A stretch of DNA of 14,649 nt from contig CAZKLS010000070.1 of the NCBI GenBank assembly GCA_964553405.1, positions 1-14,649 on the forward strand. The letters run 5' to 3'. Each line of letters starts with the position of its first letter. Positions within the stretch are counted from its first letter, which is position 1. This DNA comes from DATIRA01 sp964553405 (lineage in GTDB: Bacteria > Pseudomonadota > Gammaproteobacteria > Steroidobacterales > Steroidobacteraceae). The notes beneath the pieces are model-generated. The model saw nothing but the letters and a program-made list of their open reading frames with translations, was not told where the DNA came from and did not search any database. The position numbers were made by a program, and so were the translations under genes. Below, one piece after another: positions 6,902 to 14,561 of the stretch.

Positions 6902-7831
6902 GTGCGGATCGTCTTCGCCGGCACGCCTGAATTCGCCGTTCCGGCCCTGGATGCCCTGCATGCCGCCGGGCACGAGCTGCTCGCCGCCTACACCCAGCCG
7001 GACCGGCCTGCGGGCCGGGGCCGGCGCCTGGCCGCGAGCCCGGTCAAGCGCCGGGCGGCGGAGCTCGGCGTCCCGGTCGAGCAGCCTCAGAGCCTGAAGG
7101 ATCCGGCTTCGCGCGAACAGCTCGCGAGCTATCGGCCGGAGCTGATGGTCGTGGTGGCCTACGGGCTGATCCTGCCGCAGCAGGTGCTCGACGTCCCGGC
7201 ACTCGGCTGCATCAACATCCACGCGTCGATCCTGCCCCGCTGGCGGGGGGCCGCCCCGATCCAGCGCGCGATACTCGCCGGCGACGGTGAGACCGGCGTG
7301 TCGATCATGAAGATGGACGCAGGGCTCGACACCGGCCCGGTGCTGCTCGAGCGGCGCACGCCGATCGGGGATCGCGAGACCGCCGGCGAATTGCATGACC
7401 GTCTCGCGACGCTGGGCGGCGAGGCAGTCGTCGCCGCGATCGAGGCATGGAATTCCGGGCGCATCGCGCCGGTCCCGCAGCCAATCGAAGGCGCAACCTA
7501 CGCGGCGAAGATCCGCAAGGAAGAGGCGCTGATCGACTGGTCCCGCAGTGCGGAGGAGATCGATCGGCAGGTGCGCGCGTTCAACCCCTGGCCGGTGGCC
7601 GAGACCCGCTGGCTCGACCGGCAGCTGCGCGTCTGGATGGCTCGACCCGTCGATGCGAGGCGCGAGGCGCCGCCGGGCCAGGTGATCGAGGTGGGCAGGG
7701 ACGCCGTGCTGGTGGCGGCCGGCCACGGCGCCTTGAGCCTCGAGCGCCTGCAGCTGCCGGGCGGCCGCGTGCTGCCGATCGCAGAGTTCCTGAAGGCCAA
7801 CGATCTCGCGGGCGCCCGGCTGGGACAATGA
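6902..7831 (+). CDS. fmt: Methionyl-tRNA formyltransferase
   Basis: Transfers the formyl group from 10-formyltetrahydrofolate to initiator Met-tRNA, creating the group that Def later removes. The 309-residue product has the usual N-terminal hydrolase/transferase domain (about 1-180) and a C-terminal OB-type domain (about 200-300). Visible motifs are FAGTPEFAVPALDAL (5-19), the folate/catalytic block NIHASILPRWRGAAPIQRAI (105-124, with N105 and H107) and the catalytic Asp in MDAGLDTGPVL (D143). ATYAAKIRKEEALIDW (198-213) marks the start of the C-terminal domain. Start is GTG at 6902: MRIVFAGTP is the canonical N-terminus and no ATG lies in range. No clear Shine-Dalgarno is seen, so translation is probably coupled to def. 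The stop overlaps the rsmB ATG by 4 bases. Confidence 0.99.
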   Translation: MRIVFAGTPEFAVPALDALHAAGHELLAAYTQPDRPAGRGRRLAASPVKRRAAELGVPVEQPQSLKDPASREQLASYRPELMVVVAYGLILPQQVLDVPALGCINIHASILPRWRGAAPIQRAILAGDGETGVSIMKMDAGLDTGPVLLERRTPIGDRETAGELHDRLATLGGEAVVAAIEAWNSGRIAPVPQPIEGATYAAKIRKEEALIDWSRSAEEIDRQVRAFNPWPVAETRWLDRQLRVWMARPVDARREAPPGQVIEVGRDAVLVAAGHGALSLERLQLPGGRVLPIAEFLKANDLAGARLGQ

Positions 7832-9156
7832 GCGCCGTTCCGACGTCGGCGAGCATCCGTGCCAGCGCCGCGCGCACCGTGGCGGAGGTGGCCGATCGCG
7901 GTCGGTCGCTCGACGACCTGCTGGCAGCGGATCGGGAGCCGGGCCCGTCCCGTGGACTCAAGCGCGCGCTCTGCTATGGAGCCGTGCGCTGGCATTACCG
8001 GCTGCTGGCCGTGCTGCGCCAGCTCTCGAGCCGACCGCCGGAGAAACTCGATCCCGGGCTTCGGGCGCTGCTCGAGGTGGGGCTCTTTCAGCTGCTCTCC
8101 GACGAGTTCGCGCCGCACGCCGCGGTCGCCGAGACCGTCAACGCCGCGCGCGAGCTCGGGCACCCCCGGGCTGCCGGGTTCGTCAACGCGGTGCTGCGGC
8201 GCTTCCAGCGGGAGCGCGCGACGCTGCTGGCGCGGGTCGACGCCGACCTCGCCGTCCGCACGTCGCACCCCGCCTGGCTGGTGGAAATGCTCGAACGGGA
8301 CCGTCCGGGAGCGGTGACGGGCATCCTCGAAGCCAACAACGAGCATCCGCCGCTGTGGCTGCGGGTCAATCGGATGCGGGCGGATCTCGGGTCCTGCACC
8401 GCGGAGTTCGAGGCCGAGGGCCTGTCGGTGCGTCGGCACGGGTTCGCGCCCGACGCGCTGGCGGTGGAGCCACCGGTCGAGGTGGGGCGGCTGCCAGGGT
8501 TCACCGAGGGTCGCGTGTCGGTGCAGGATGCGGCCGCGCAACTGGCCGTGGAGCTGCTGCAGCCTGAAGCCGGGCAGCGCATCCTCGATGCCTGCGCGGC
8601 CCCGGGTGGCAAGACCTGTCACGTGCTCGAGCGGGTTCGGGGCGGGGCGGACGTCACCGCGGTCGACCTGTCCGCGGCCCGGCTCGAGCGGGTGCGCCAG
8701 AACCTGGAGCGCCTGGGGCTGTCGGCCCGGCTGGCGGTCGGCGACGTGCTGGAGCCGGCCGCCTGGTGGGACGGGCGGGCGTACGAACGGATCCTGCTCG
8801 ACGTGCCCTGTTCCGCGACCGGCGTGATCCGGCGGCACCCGGACATCAAGCTGCTGCGCCGTGCAGCGGATATCCCCAGGCTGGCGGAGCGGCAGGCCGC
8901 GATGCTCCGCTCCGGCTGGGCGCTGCTCGCGCCGGGAGGACTGCTGCTGTATGCGAGTTGCTCGGTGCTGGCGGCCGAAAACGAGGACGTGGTCGGGCGG
9001 TTCCTGGCGGAGCGGCCGGACGCCGACGACCTGACCGGAGGGTTCACCGGCGCCTGGCCCGGGCGTCCGCCCGGCGCGGGACCGGGCTACCAGCTGCTGC
9101 CGGGGGAGGCCGGGACGGACGGCTTCTATTATGCTTGCCTGAGGAAGCGTGCTTGA
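7828..9156 (+). CDS. rsmB: 16S rRNA (cytosine-967-C5) methyltransferase RsmB
   Basis: Methylates C967 of 16S rRNA using S-adenosylmethionine. The 442-residue product combines an N-terminal NusB-like RNA-binding domain (about 5-140; ALCYGAVRWHYRL, AAVAETVNAARELGHPRAAGFVNAVLRR) with a Rossmann methyltransferase domain (about 230-440). Key motifs are the SAM loop LDACAAPGGKT (253-263), VDLSAARLERV (279-289), the conserved DVPCSATG (325-332, C328) and the catalytic cysteine block LYASCSVLAAEN (374-385, C378). The length is close to E. coli RsmB (429 aa). The ATG overlaps the fmt stop (ATGA, 7828-7831); a longer upstream frame exists but lies inside fmt and is not supported. def-fmt-rsmB is a conserved translation block. 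Confidence 0.99.
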   Translation: MSAVPTSASIRASAARTVAEVADRGRSLDDLLAADREPGPSRGLKRALCYGAVRWHYRLLAVLRQLSSRPPEKLDPGLRALLEVGLFQLLSDEFAPHAAVAETVNAARELGHPRAAGFVNAVLRRFQRERATLLARVDADLAVRTSHPAWLVEMLERDRPGAVTGILEANNEHPPLWLRVNRMRADLGSCTAEFEAEGLSVRRHGFAPDALAVEPPVEVGRLPGFTEGRVSVQDAAAQLAVELLQPEAGQRILDACAAPGGKTCHVLERVRGGADVTAVDLSAARLERVRQNLERLGLSARLAVGDVLEPAAWWDGRAYERILLDVPCSATGVIRRHPDIKLLRRAADIPRLAERQAAMLRSGWALLAPGGLLLYASCSVLAAENEDVVGRFLAERPDADDLTGGFTGAWPGRPPGAGPGYQLLPGEAGTDGFYYACLRKRA

Positions 9157-9165
9157 CCGTTGGAA

Positions 9166-9768
9166 ATGAGCCACAGCGTCAGAGCGATCCGAAGCACAGA
9201 GCGGAGTTTGCCGAGGCTTGCCGCTTGCTGGCTGCTGTGCTTTCTCGCAACGGCCATGGCGCCGGCAGCCTGGGCGAAATCGCGGGTCGAAGTCCTCGAG
9301 GCCTCGTTCAGGCTGGAACAGGACGTCTATCAGCTCGATGCACGCCTCGACCTGCACCTGCCGAAGGACGCCCGGGCCGCGATCGAGGCCGGGCTGACGC
9401 TGTCGCTGGACTACGAGGTCGAGATCTCCCGTGACCGGCGCTACTGGTTCGACGCCGGAGTCGCGGGGCTGACCCAGAGTTACGAGATCAGCTACCACGC
9501 GCTGAGCCAGCGCTATCTGCTGCGGAACCTGAACACCGGTGTGCAGCAGGACTACAGCTCGCTCGAGGCCGCGCTCGACCGTGTCGCCGAACTGCGCGGC
9601 CTGCCCGTCATCGACTCGGCGCTGCTCGAGCAGGGCCTGAAGTACGAAGTCCGCGTGCGGGCGATCGTGGATCTCTCCACGGTTCCCGACGCGCTGAAAT
9701 GGCTGCTCTTCTGGACCGACGAGTGGAGCGGCGAAAGCGAGTGGTACGCATGGAACGTACGGCCCTGA
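9166..9768 (+). CDS. Secreted DUF4390 protein upstream of ntrY
   Basis: A 200-residue protein of the DUF4390 family (PF14334 by sequence resemblance); no biochemical function is established. It has a clear Sec signal peptide: arginines in the first 17 residues, a hydrophobic core AACWLLCFLATAMAPAA (19-35) and an AWA-K cleavage site near residue 37, so the mature protein is periplasmic. Mature blocks typical of the family are VEVLEASFRLEQDVYQLDAR (41-60), an all-beta segment around DYEVEISRDRRYWFD, the YLLRNLNTG segment, and the C-terminal LKWLLFWTDEWSGESEWYAWNV. Start: ATG at 9166, 9 bases after the rsmB stop; a TTG at 9160 in the same frame is possible. Its stop overlaps ntrY by 19 bases. 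The tight link to a membrane sensor suggests a role in NtrY signalling or envelope stress, which is inference. Confidence 0.9.
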   Translation: MSHSVRAIRSTERSLPRLAACWLLCFLATAMAPAAWAKSRVEVLEASFRLEQDVYQLDARLDLHLPKDARAAIEAGLTLSLDYEVEISRDRRYWFDAGVAGLTQSYEISYHALSQRYLLRNLNTGVQQDYSSLEAALDRVAELRGLPVIDSALLEQGLKYEVRVRAIVDLSTVPDALKWLLFWTDEWSGESEWYAWNVRP

Positions 9769-11984
9769 AGCGAGCCGCCTCCGCGGCGGTGATGGGCATC
9801 GGCGGCCTGCTGTGGCTCGCGGCGATCCTGTTCATGGTGCAGACCGCGCAGAACTCCGAGCAGTTCAGCCGGCTGCATCCCTGGATCCTGATGATCAACA
9901 TCGCGGGGCTCGTCGTGCTGGTCGGGCTGCTCGCGACCAAGCTCGGCCAGCTGATCCGCGACTGGCGGCAGCACGTGATCGGCTCGCGCCTGAAGGCCCG
10001 GATGGTCTGGACCTTCGGCGTGCTGGCCACGCTGCCGATCCTGCTCGTGTACTTCTTCGCAGTGCAGTTCCTGAACCGCGGCATCGACAGCTGGTTCAAC
10101 GTCGAGATCCGCCAGAGCCTGAACGATGCGCTGGTGCTGAGCCGTTCCGCGCTGGAGGTCCGCATGCGCGAGGACCTCGCCGACACGCAGCTGATCGCCG
10201 ACGAGCTCGCGAGCGCCGGAGGGACCATGCCCGGGCTGCTCGAATCGCTGCGGCGGCAGGTGGGCGCGACCGAAGTCACCGTGGCGACCGCGAGCGGCTC
10301 GATCGTCGCGGTCAGCAAGGGCCTGAGCGCTGACGTGGTGCCGGACGAGGTGCCGAGCGAGGTGCTGCTGCAGCTGCGGCAGAACCGGCCCTTCGTGAGC
10401 CTCGAGCCCCAGGCCGAGGGCGGCTATTCGGTGCGGACGGCCGTGAACGTCGGGGCGACGATTCCCGGTCGCGAACGCGTGGTGCTGCAGGCGATCTACC
10501 CGGTGTCGGACCGGCTCTCCGCGCTTGCGGACACGGTCCAGCGTGCCTACCGGGAATTCGGCGAGAAGGACTACCTGCGCGCGCCGTTGAAGGCGAGCTT
10601 CATCCTGACGCTGACCGTCGTGCTGCTGCTCTCGCTGCTCGCGGCCTGGTACGGCGCGATCTTTACCGCGCAGAAGCTGGTGCAGCCGATCCAGGACCTG
10701 GTCAAGGGTACCCGGGCGGTCGCGGAGGGCGATCTCGACACGCGGCTGCCGCTCACCTCGCACGACGAGATGGGCTTCCTGGTGCATTCGTTCAACGACA
10801 TGACGCGTCGCCTGAGGCGGGCCCGCGAGGACCAGCAGAGCGCTCAGCAGGAGGCGGAGAACGAGCGCGCCAACCTGGCGATCATCCTGGCGCGACTTTC
10901 GACCGGCGTCGTTTCGCTCGAGCCGGAGCTGCGGGTCCGCACGACGAATCGGGCCGCGAGCGTGATCCTGGCCGAGGACCTGGAAGGCCAGGCCGGCCAG
11001 CAGCTCGGCGAGCTCGGCGAGCCCGACTCCCTGCTGCGGCAGTTCGCCGAGGCTTGCCGCGAACGACTGGACGCGGGCGACAGTGAGTGGCGCGAGCAGT
11101 TCACGCTGCAGTCGCCGGGCGGGCGACGGGTGCTGATGTGCGCCTGCACGCCGCTGCCGGGCGAGGGGAGCGAGCCGGGCGGCTACGTGCTGGTGTTCGA
11201 CGACATCACCGTGATGCTGCGGGCCCAGCGCGAGGCGGCCTGGGGCGAGGTGGCAAGACGCCTGGCGCACGAGATCAAGAACCCTCTGACGCCGATCCGG
11301 CTGTCCGCCGAGCGGATGCGGCACAAGCTGATGCCTTCGCTGGAAGGGCAGCAGGCGGTGCTGCTCGATCGCGGCACCGAGACGATCGTCCAGCAGGTCG
11401 AGGCGATGAAGGAGATGGTGAACGCGTTCAGCGAATACGCACGCGCGCCGCGTTTCGAGATGGCCCCGGTGGACCTGAACCGGCTCGTCGCCGAGGTCAC
11501 CGAGCTGTATCGCGGGCAGGACCCGTCCCGCCGCATCAGGATCCGCGTGGCGCTCGACCCCGCGGCGTCGATGCTGGTGGCCGACCAGGGACGCCTCCGG
11601 CAATTGCTGCACAACCTGCTGACGAACGCGGTCGAGGCGTTGGAGGGTCGTCCCGGGGGCGACATCCTGGTCTCGACCCGGACCGCGCGCCGCGACGACG
11701 AGGCCGTGATCGTGATCAGCGTCGAGGACAACGGGCCGGGTTTCCAGCGGGACCTGATCGGCCAGGCCTTCGACCCCTACGTCACCACGAAGGCGAAGGG
11801 CACCGGCCTCGGGCTCGCGATCGTGCGCAAGATCGTCGAGGAGCACGGCGGCCACGTCGAGGCCGACAACCGTCCCGAGGGCGGTGCACGCATCCGGATC
11901 GAACTGCCGTTGGATGAGAGCAAGACGAACGAGGCCGCGCAGCGCAGCGTGCAGCGCGGTGAACCTAGGAGGGAGAGCGCATGA
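9750..11984 (+). CDS. ntrY: NtrY-type membrane sensor histidine kinase
   Basis: A 744-residue sensor kinase of the NtrY family, partner of NtrX. Order: three N-terminal membrane segments (about 11-30, 46-64, 86-108), a periplasmic sensor loop of about 170 residues (109-282), a fourth membrane segment (283-303), a HAMP domain (about 304-357), a PAS domain (about 375-490), a HisKA dimerisation domain with the phospho-acceptor H507 in ARRLAHEIKNPLTPIRLSAE, and a HATPase domain with the N box (NLLTNAVEAL, 622-631), G1 box (DNGPGF, 660-665) and G2 box (GTGLGLAIV, 684-692). All catalytic boxes are intact. The PAS domain carries Cys464 and Cys466 in one strand (VLMCACTPL). The frame is open further upstream, but MERTALKRAA at 9750 places the first membrane helix correctly; translation is probably coupled to DUF4390. 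NtrYX systems respond to nitrogen or redox state in other proteobacteria; the signal here is unknown. Confidence 0.95.
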   Translation: MERTALKRAASAAVMGIGGLLWLAAILFMVQTAQNSEQFSRLHPWILMINIAGLVVLVGLLATKLGQLIRDWRQHVIGSRLKARMVWTFGVLATLPILLVYFFAVQFLNRGIDSWFNVEIRQSLNDALVLSRSALEVRMREDLADTQLIADELASAGGTMPGLLESLRRQVGATEVTVATASGSIVAVSKGLSADVVPDEVPSEVLLQLRQNRPFVSLEPQAEGGYSVRTAVNVGATIPGRERVVLQAIYPVSDRLSALADTVQRAYREFGEKDYLRAPLKASFILTLTVVLLLSLLAAWYGAIFTAQKLVQPIQDLVKGTRAVAEGDLDTRLPLTSHDEMGFLVHSFNDMTRRLRRAREDQQSAQQEAENERANLAIILARLSTGVVSLEPELRVRTTNRAASVILAEDLEGQAGQQLGELGEPDSLLRQFAEACRERLDAGDSEWREQFTLQSPGGRRVLMCACTPLPGEGSEPGGYVLVFDDITVMLRAQREAAWGEVARRLAHEIKNPLTPIRLSAERMRHKLMPSLEGQQAVLLDRGTETIVQQVEAMKEMVNAFSEYARAPRFEMAPVDLNRLVAEVTELYRGQDPSRRIRIRVALDPAASMLVADQGRLRQLLHNLLTNAVEALEGRPGGDILVSTRTARRDDEAVIVISVEDNGPGFQRDLIGQAFDPYVTTKAKGTGLGLAIVRKIVEEHGGHVEADNRPEGGARIRIELPLDESKTNEAAQRSVQRGEPRRESA

Positions 11985-13339
11985 GCGCAGCGCGGATTCT
12001 GGTCGTTGACGACGAGGCGGACATCCGGGATCTCGTTCGGGAAATCCTGACCGAGGAAGGCTACGAGGTGGAGGTCGCCTCGAGCGCCGCGGAAGCGAAG
12101 GCCGCCTGCGCGGCACAGGCGCCGGACCTCGTGTTGCTGGACATCTGGATGCCGGACTCGGACGGCATCAGTCTGCTACGCGAGTGGCAGAACAACCACG
12201 CGCTGACGGCACCGATCGTGATGATGTCGGGGCACGGCACGGTCGAGACGGCCGTGGAGGCGACGCGACTCGGCGCCGTCGACTACGTCGAGAAGCCGCT
12301 CTCGCTGGCCAAGCTGCTGCATACGGTGCAGGCCGCGCTGGACGAGGGCCGGCGGCGCCGCCGAACGGTGCGCAAGCTGATTCCACCGCTGGTCGCGCCG
12401 GTCGGGCGCAGCCGTCTGATGCGTGATCTTCGCGAACAGGTCAAGCAGCTGGCGCCCCACGAGGCGCCGGTACTGATCACCGGCGAATCGGGCACCGGGC
12501 GGGAGGCCTTCGCTCGCTACCTGCACTCGCTGAGTCCGCGCGCCGGCGGTCCCTTCGTCACGCTGGTCGCGGGCGCCCTGCCGGAGGATGACCTCGAGGC
12601 GACGCTGTACGGCGAGGAGTCGGGAGGCACGATCCGCAAGGGGCTGCTCGAGCAGGCTGCGGGCGGCGTGCTGTTCATCAACGAGCTGCAGGATCTGTCC
12701 TCGGCGGCGCAGCGGCTGCTGTTCGCGGCGCTCGACCCGGGCACGTTCCGTCGCAAGGGCGGGACGGCGGAGCAGAAGGTCGATGCCAGGATCATCTCCT
12801 GCGCTCAGCCCGGATTCGAGAAGCGCGGCGCGGAGCCGTTCCGCGTGGACCTGCTCTCGCACCTGAACGTGCTCGCGTTGCGGGTGCCGCCGTTGCGCGA
12901 GTACGCCGAGGACGTGCCGGAACTGCTGCGCTACTACGTCGATCGCCTCGTCGACGAGGAGCAGCTGCCGTTCCGCCGTTTCAGCGTCGCCGCGCAGAAC
13001 CGCCTGCGGAACTACCCCTGGCCGGGCAACGTGCGCGAGCTGAAGAACCTGGTTCACCGGCTGCTGATACAGGGCGGCGCCGAGGAGGTCCGTCTCGACG
13101 AGATCGAGCGGGAGATCGTCGCGCAGGCCCCGGCCGACGAGCCGCTGGTCAAGCAGGACCTGCTCGCACTGCCATTGCGCGAGGCGCGCGAGCACTTCGA
13201 GCGGGCCTACCTGACGCAGCAGCTGCAGCTCTGCAACGGCAAGGTCGGGCAGCTTGCGAAGCGGGTTGGCATGGAGCGGACGCACCTGTACCGCAAGCTG
13301 CGGTCGCTGGGCGTCGAGTTCCGGCAGTCCGACGACTAG
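11981..13339 (+). CDS. ntrX: NtrX-type response regulator with degenerate AAA+ domain
   Basis: A 452-residue regulator: receiver domain (about 5-118), AAA+ domain (about 140-365) and Fis-type helix-turn-helix (about 405-443). The receiver is intact: D10, D11, phospho-acceptor D54 (VLLDIWMPD), S83 and K105. The AAA+ domain is altered at several key points. Walker A reads GESGTGRE (168-175) with Arg for the usual Lys (R174). Walker B reads GGVLFINELQ (228-237) with Asn for Asp (N234) and E235 retained. The sigma-54 contact loop GAFTGA is deleted: the chain runs LYGEESGGTIRKGLLEQA (209-226). Of the two arginine-finger positions, R288 is kept and the second is His (H294). The sensor II region PWPGNVREL (346-354) and HTH are normal. 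NtrX proteins lacking GAFTGA are known in alphaproteobacteria. A strong AGGAGG (11967-11972) lies 8 bases before the ATG, which overlaps the ntrY stop by 4 bases. Confidence 0.95.
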   Translation: MSAARILVVDDEADIRDLVREILTEEGYEVEVASSAAEAKAACAAQAPDLVLLDIWMPDSDGISLLREWQNNHALTAPIVMMSGHGTVETAVEATRLGAVDYVEKPLSLAKLLHTVQAALDEGRRRRRTVRKLIPPLVAPVGRSRLMRDLREQVKQLAPHEAPVLITGESGTGREAFARYLHSLSPRAGGPFVTLVAGALPEDDLEATLYGEESGGTIRKGLLEQAAGGVLFINELQDLSSAAQRLLFAALDPGTFRRKGGTAEQKVDARIISCAQPGFEKRGAEPFRVDLLSHLNVLALRVPPLREYAEDVPELLRYYVDRLVDEEQLPFRRFSVAAQNRLRNYPWPGNVRELKNLVHRLLIQGGAEEVRLDEIEREIVAQAPADEPLVKQDLLALPLREAREHFERAYLTQQLQLCNGKVGQLAKRVGMERTHLYRKLRSLGVEFRQSDD

Positions 13340-13359
13340 GCGCGGGGCGCCACTGCGGG

Positions 13360-13956
13360 CTACCGCGCCGGGAAGTCCCGCAACGCGGCGGAGACCGCCT
13401 GCCGGACGGCGGCCGCATCGATTCCGCCGTTGCTGATCCGGCTGGAAATGCTGCCCTGCCAGACCTCGGCATTTCGACTCGCGTCCACGGCGTGGACGAC
13501 AAGCCGGCCTTCGCGGTAGTTGCGCAGGCTCGGGCTGCTCATGTTGACCGAGCCGCCGAAATTGCCGCCCCAGCTGCCGATACCGACGCCGACCTGCACC
13601 GGGTTGGTCTCGACTTTGTCGGCACTGGCCGTTTCGTAGTAGATCAGCAGGTCCGCGCCGTCCTGGGACTCCGCATAGCCGCGGCGCTCGAGCTCGATGG
13701 CGATCGAGTCGCGGATGTTGCGGTCCAGCAGGCGCAGCGGTTCGTCGGCGCCTTTCATGCCGGGGGCGGGTCCCCAGCCCCAGGTGCGGTAGGCGGAGAA
13801 GTCGGCGGCCGGATCACGCATCGACTCCGGCTGCGGCGGTGGCGAGGCGCAGCCGACGATCGCAATCGCGAGCACGCCGGCCAGGATGGCCCGCCCGGCT
13901 GCGACGAGCCGCGATGTCAGGCTACTTCGAGCCCTGGACGATGTACTCGACCGCAT
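13360..13956 (-). CDS. DUF4136 family lipoprotein
   Basis: A 198-residue probable outer-membrane or periplasmic lipoprotein resembling the DUF4136 family, whose function is unknown. A hydrophobic stretch (AILAGVLAIAIVG, 23-35) ends in the lipobox IVGC with the lipidated Cys at 36, followed by a proline-rich linker. Family-like features are DFSAYRTWGWGP (about 52-63), NIRDSIAIELERRGY (79-93), ADLLIYYETASADKVE (100-115), a Gly/Ser-rich segment (about 122-140) and the C-terminal GRLVVHAVDASRNAEVWQGSISSRI. The ATG at 13956 lies inside the 3' end of the cytochrome gene (35-base overlap) and has no Shine-Dalgarno; the signal sequence would also work from a non-ATG start nearer 13920, so the N-terminus is uncertain. 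The 3' end faces the ntrX stop 20 bases away; a GGCGC/GCGCC mini-stem there (13339-13351) has no T-run. Confidence 0.85.
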   Translation of the reverse strand: MRSSTSSRARSSLTSRLVAAGRAILAGVLAIAIVGCASPPPQPESMRDPAADFSAYRTWGWGPAPGMKGADEPLRLLDRNIRDSIAIELERRGYAESQDGADLLIYYETASADKVETNPVQVGVGIGSWGGNFGGSVNMSSPSLRNYREGRLVVHAVDASRNAEVWQGSISSRISNGGIDAAAVRQAVSAALRDFPAR

Positions 13957-14428
13957 TGATCACGGACTGGTCGGTCAGGTCGGTGCGGCCCCCCTTCGGC
14001 GGCATGTAACCGGCCTTACCCTGGAAGCCCTGCAGCGCGTGCGTGTTCAGCGTGTCCATTCCCTGCGCGAGGCGCGGCGCCCAGGCCGCCGCGTCGCCGA
14101 GCTTCGGGGCGCCCGCGACGCCCGCGCCGTGGCAGGCCACGCAGGCCTGGTTGTAGACCTCCTCGCCGGGCAGGTCCACGGCCGCGACCGGTTCGGCCTC
14201 CGGGGCCGCCAGTGCCGTGTTGTCCGCGCCAGAGACGGCCACTTTCGCCACCGGAGCGATGCGCTTGGCGACTTCCTGCTGGTAGATCGGGTCCTCGGCC
14301 GTGCGGCTGCCCGAGGTGTTGGATACGACGAAGCGGGCCAGGATGATCAGTGCGATCGTCACGCCGAGCAGGATGCCCAGCACCAGCATGAAAGTGTCGA
14401 AGAACTTGCGGTCGTGCGAAGCGCTCAC
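13922..14428 (-). CDS. Membrane-anchored cytochrome c5 family protein
   Basis: A 168-residue monohaem c-type cytochrome for periplasmic electron transfer. An N-terminal membrane anchor (about 12-35, FMLVLGILLGVTIALIILARF) without an obvious cleavage site is followed by an alanine/proline/valine-rich linker (about 55-85) and the haem domain: CVACH (96-100) is the CxxCH attachment motif, H100 the proximal ligand and M142 in GYMPPKGG the likely distal ligand. NHxLxGFxGKxGYMPPKGG-type spacing and DQSVINAVEYIV (153-164) are typical of cytochrome c5/CycB-like proteins. Start is GTG at 14428 with a strong GGAGG 5 bases before it. Partners (terminal oxidase or donor) are not in the window. The gene is followed directly by the DUF4136 lipoprotein, which overlaps it. 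Confidence 0.95.
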   Translation of the reverse strand: MSASHDRKFFDTFMLVLGILLGVTIALIILARFVVSNTSGSRTAEDPIYQQEVAKRIAPVAKVAVSGADNTALAAPEAEPVAAVDLPGEEVYNQACVACHGAGVAGAPKLGDAAAWAPRLAQGMDTLNTHALQGFQGKAGYMPPKGGRTDLTDQSVINAVEYIVQGSK

Positions 14429-14465
14429 GGGGCCTCCCCAGGGCAGGCGCAGGAATCGGCCGCGG

Positions 14466-14471
14466 AGTATA
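14466..14471 (-). promoter_or_regulatory. Possible -10 element for the cytochrome c5 gene
   Basis: On the minus strand the hexamer TATACT (5 of 6 matches to TATAAT) lies 38 bases before the cytochrome GTG, which would give a leader of about 30 bases containing the GGAGG ribosome site. No convincing -35 hexamer is seen at 16-18 bases, so the call is weak. Confidence 0.35.
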
Positions 14472-14503
14472 ACGTGTCGAACCGTCGGGCGCGCGGCTGC
14501 AAA

Positions 14504-14532
14504 TGGACTGGAGGGGCCGGCAGGGCTATGAT
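14504..14532 (+). promoter_or_regulatory. Sigma-70 type promoter of tRNA-Arg
   Basis: TGGACT (14504-14509, 4 of 6 to TTGACA) and TATGAT (14527-14532, 5 of 6 to TATAAT) are separated by exactly 17 bases. Transcription would begin near 14539, giving a tRNA leader of about 23 bases. The bases after the -10 are GC-rich (CTTCGGCC), the kind of discriminator found at stringently controlled stable RNA promoters. Confidence 0.65.
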
Positions 14533-14561
14533 CTTCGGCCCCTTTTCGGGGACCCGGCCAC

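Noticed and set aside
6158..9498. Two long minus-strand frames (556 and 666 codons) opposite def, fmt and rsmB
   Set aside because: Low-complexity Arg/Pro/Gln/His-rich translations with no family match, opposite three certain genes.
11941..11960. Repeated GCGCAG/GCAGCGC motifs at the end of ntrY as an operator for ntrX
   Set aside because: They fall inside the ntrY coding frame and reflect Ala/Gln/Arg codons; ntrX is already explained by the shared transcript and a strong AGGAGG.
9552..12116. An 854-codon open frame on the minus strand opposite ntrY
   Set aside because: Composition is rich in Arg, His, Gln and Leu with no recognisable domain, and it lies opposite a fully recognisable kinase with intact motifs. 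Long antisense frames are expected in GC-rich coding DNA.
13339..13351. GGCGC-GGG-GCGCC stem between ntrX and the lipoprotein gene as a bidirectional terminator
   Set aside because: Only 5 bp, no T-run on either strand; such mini-stems are common in this base composition.
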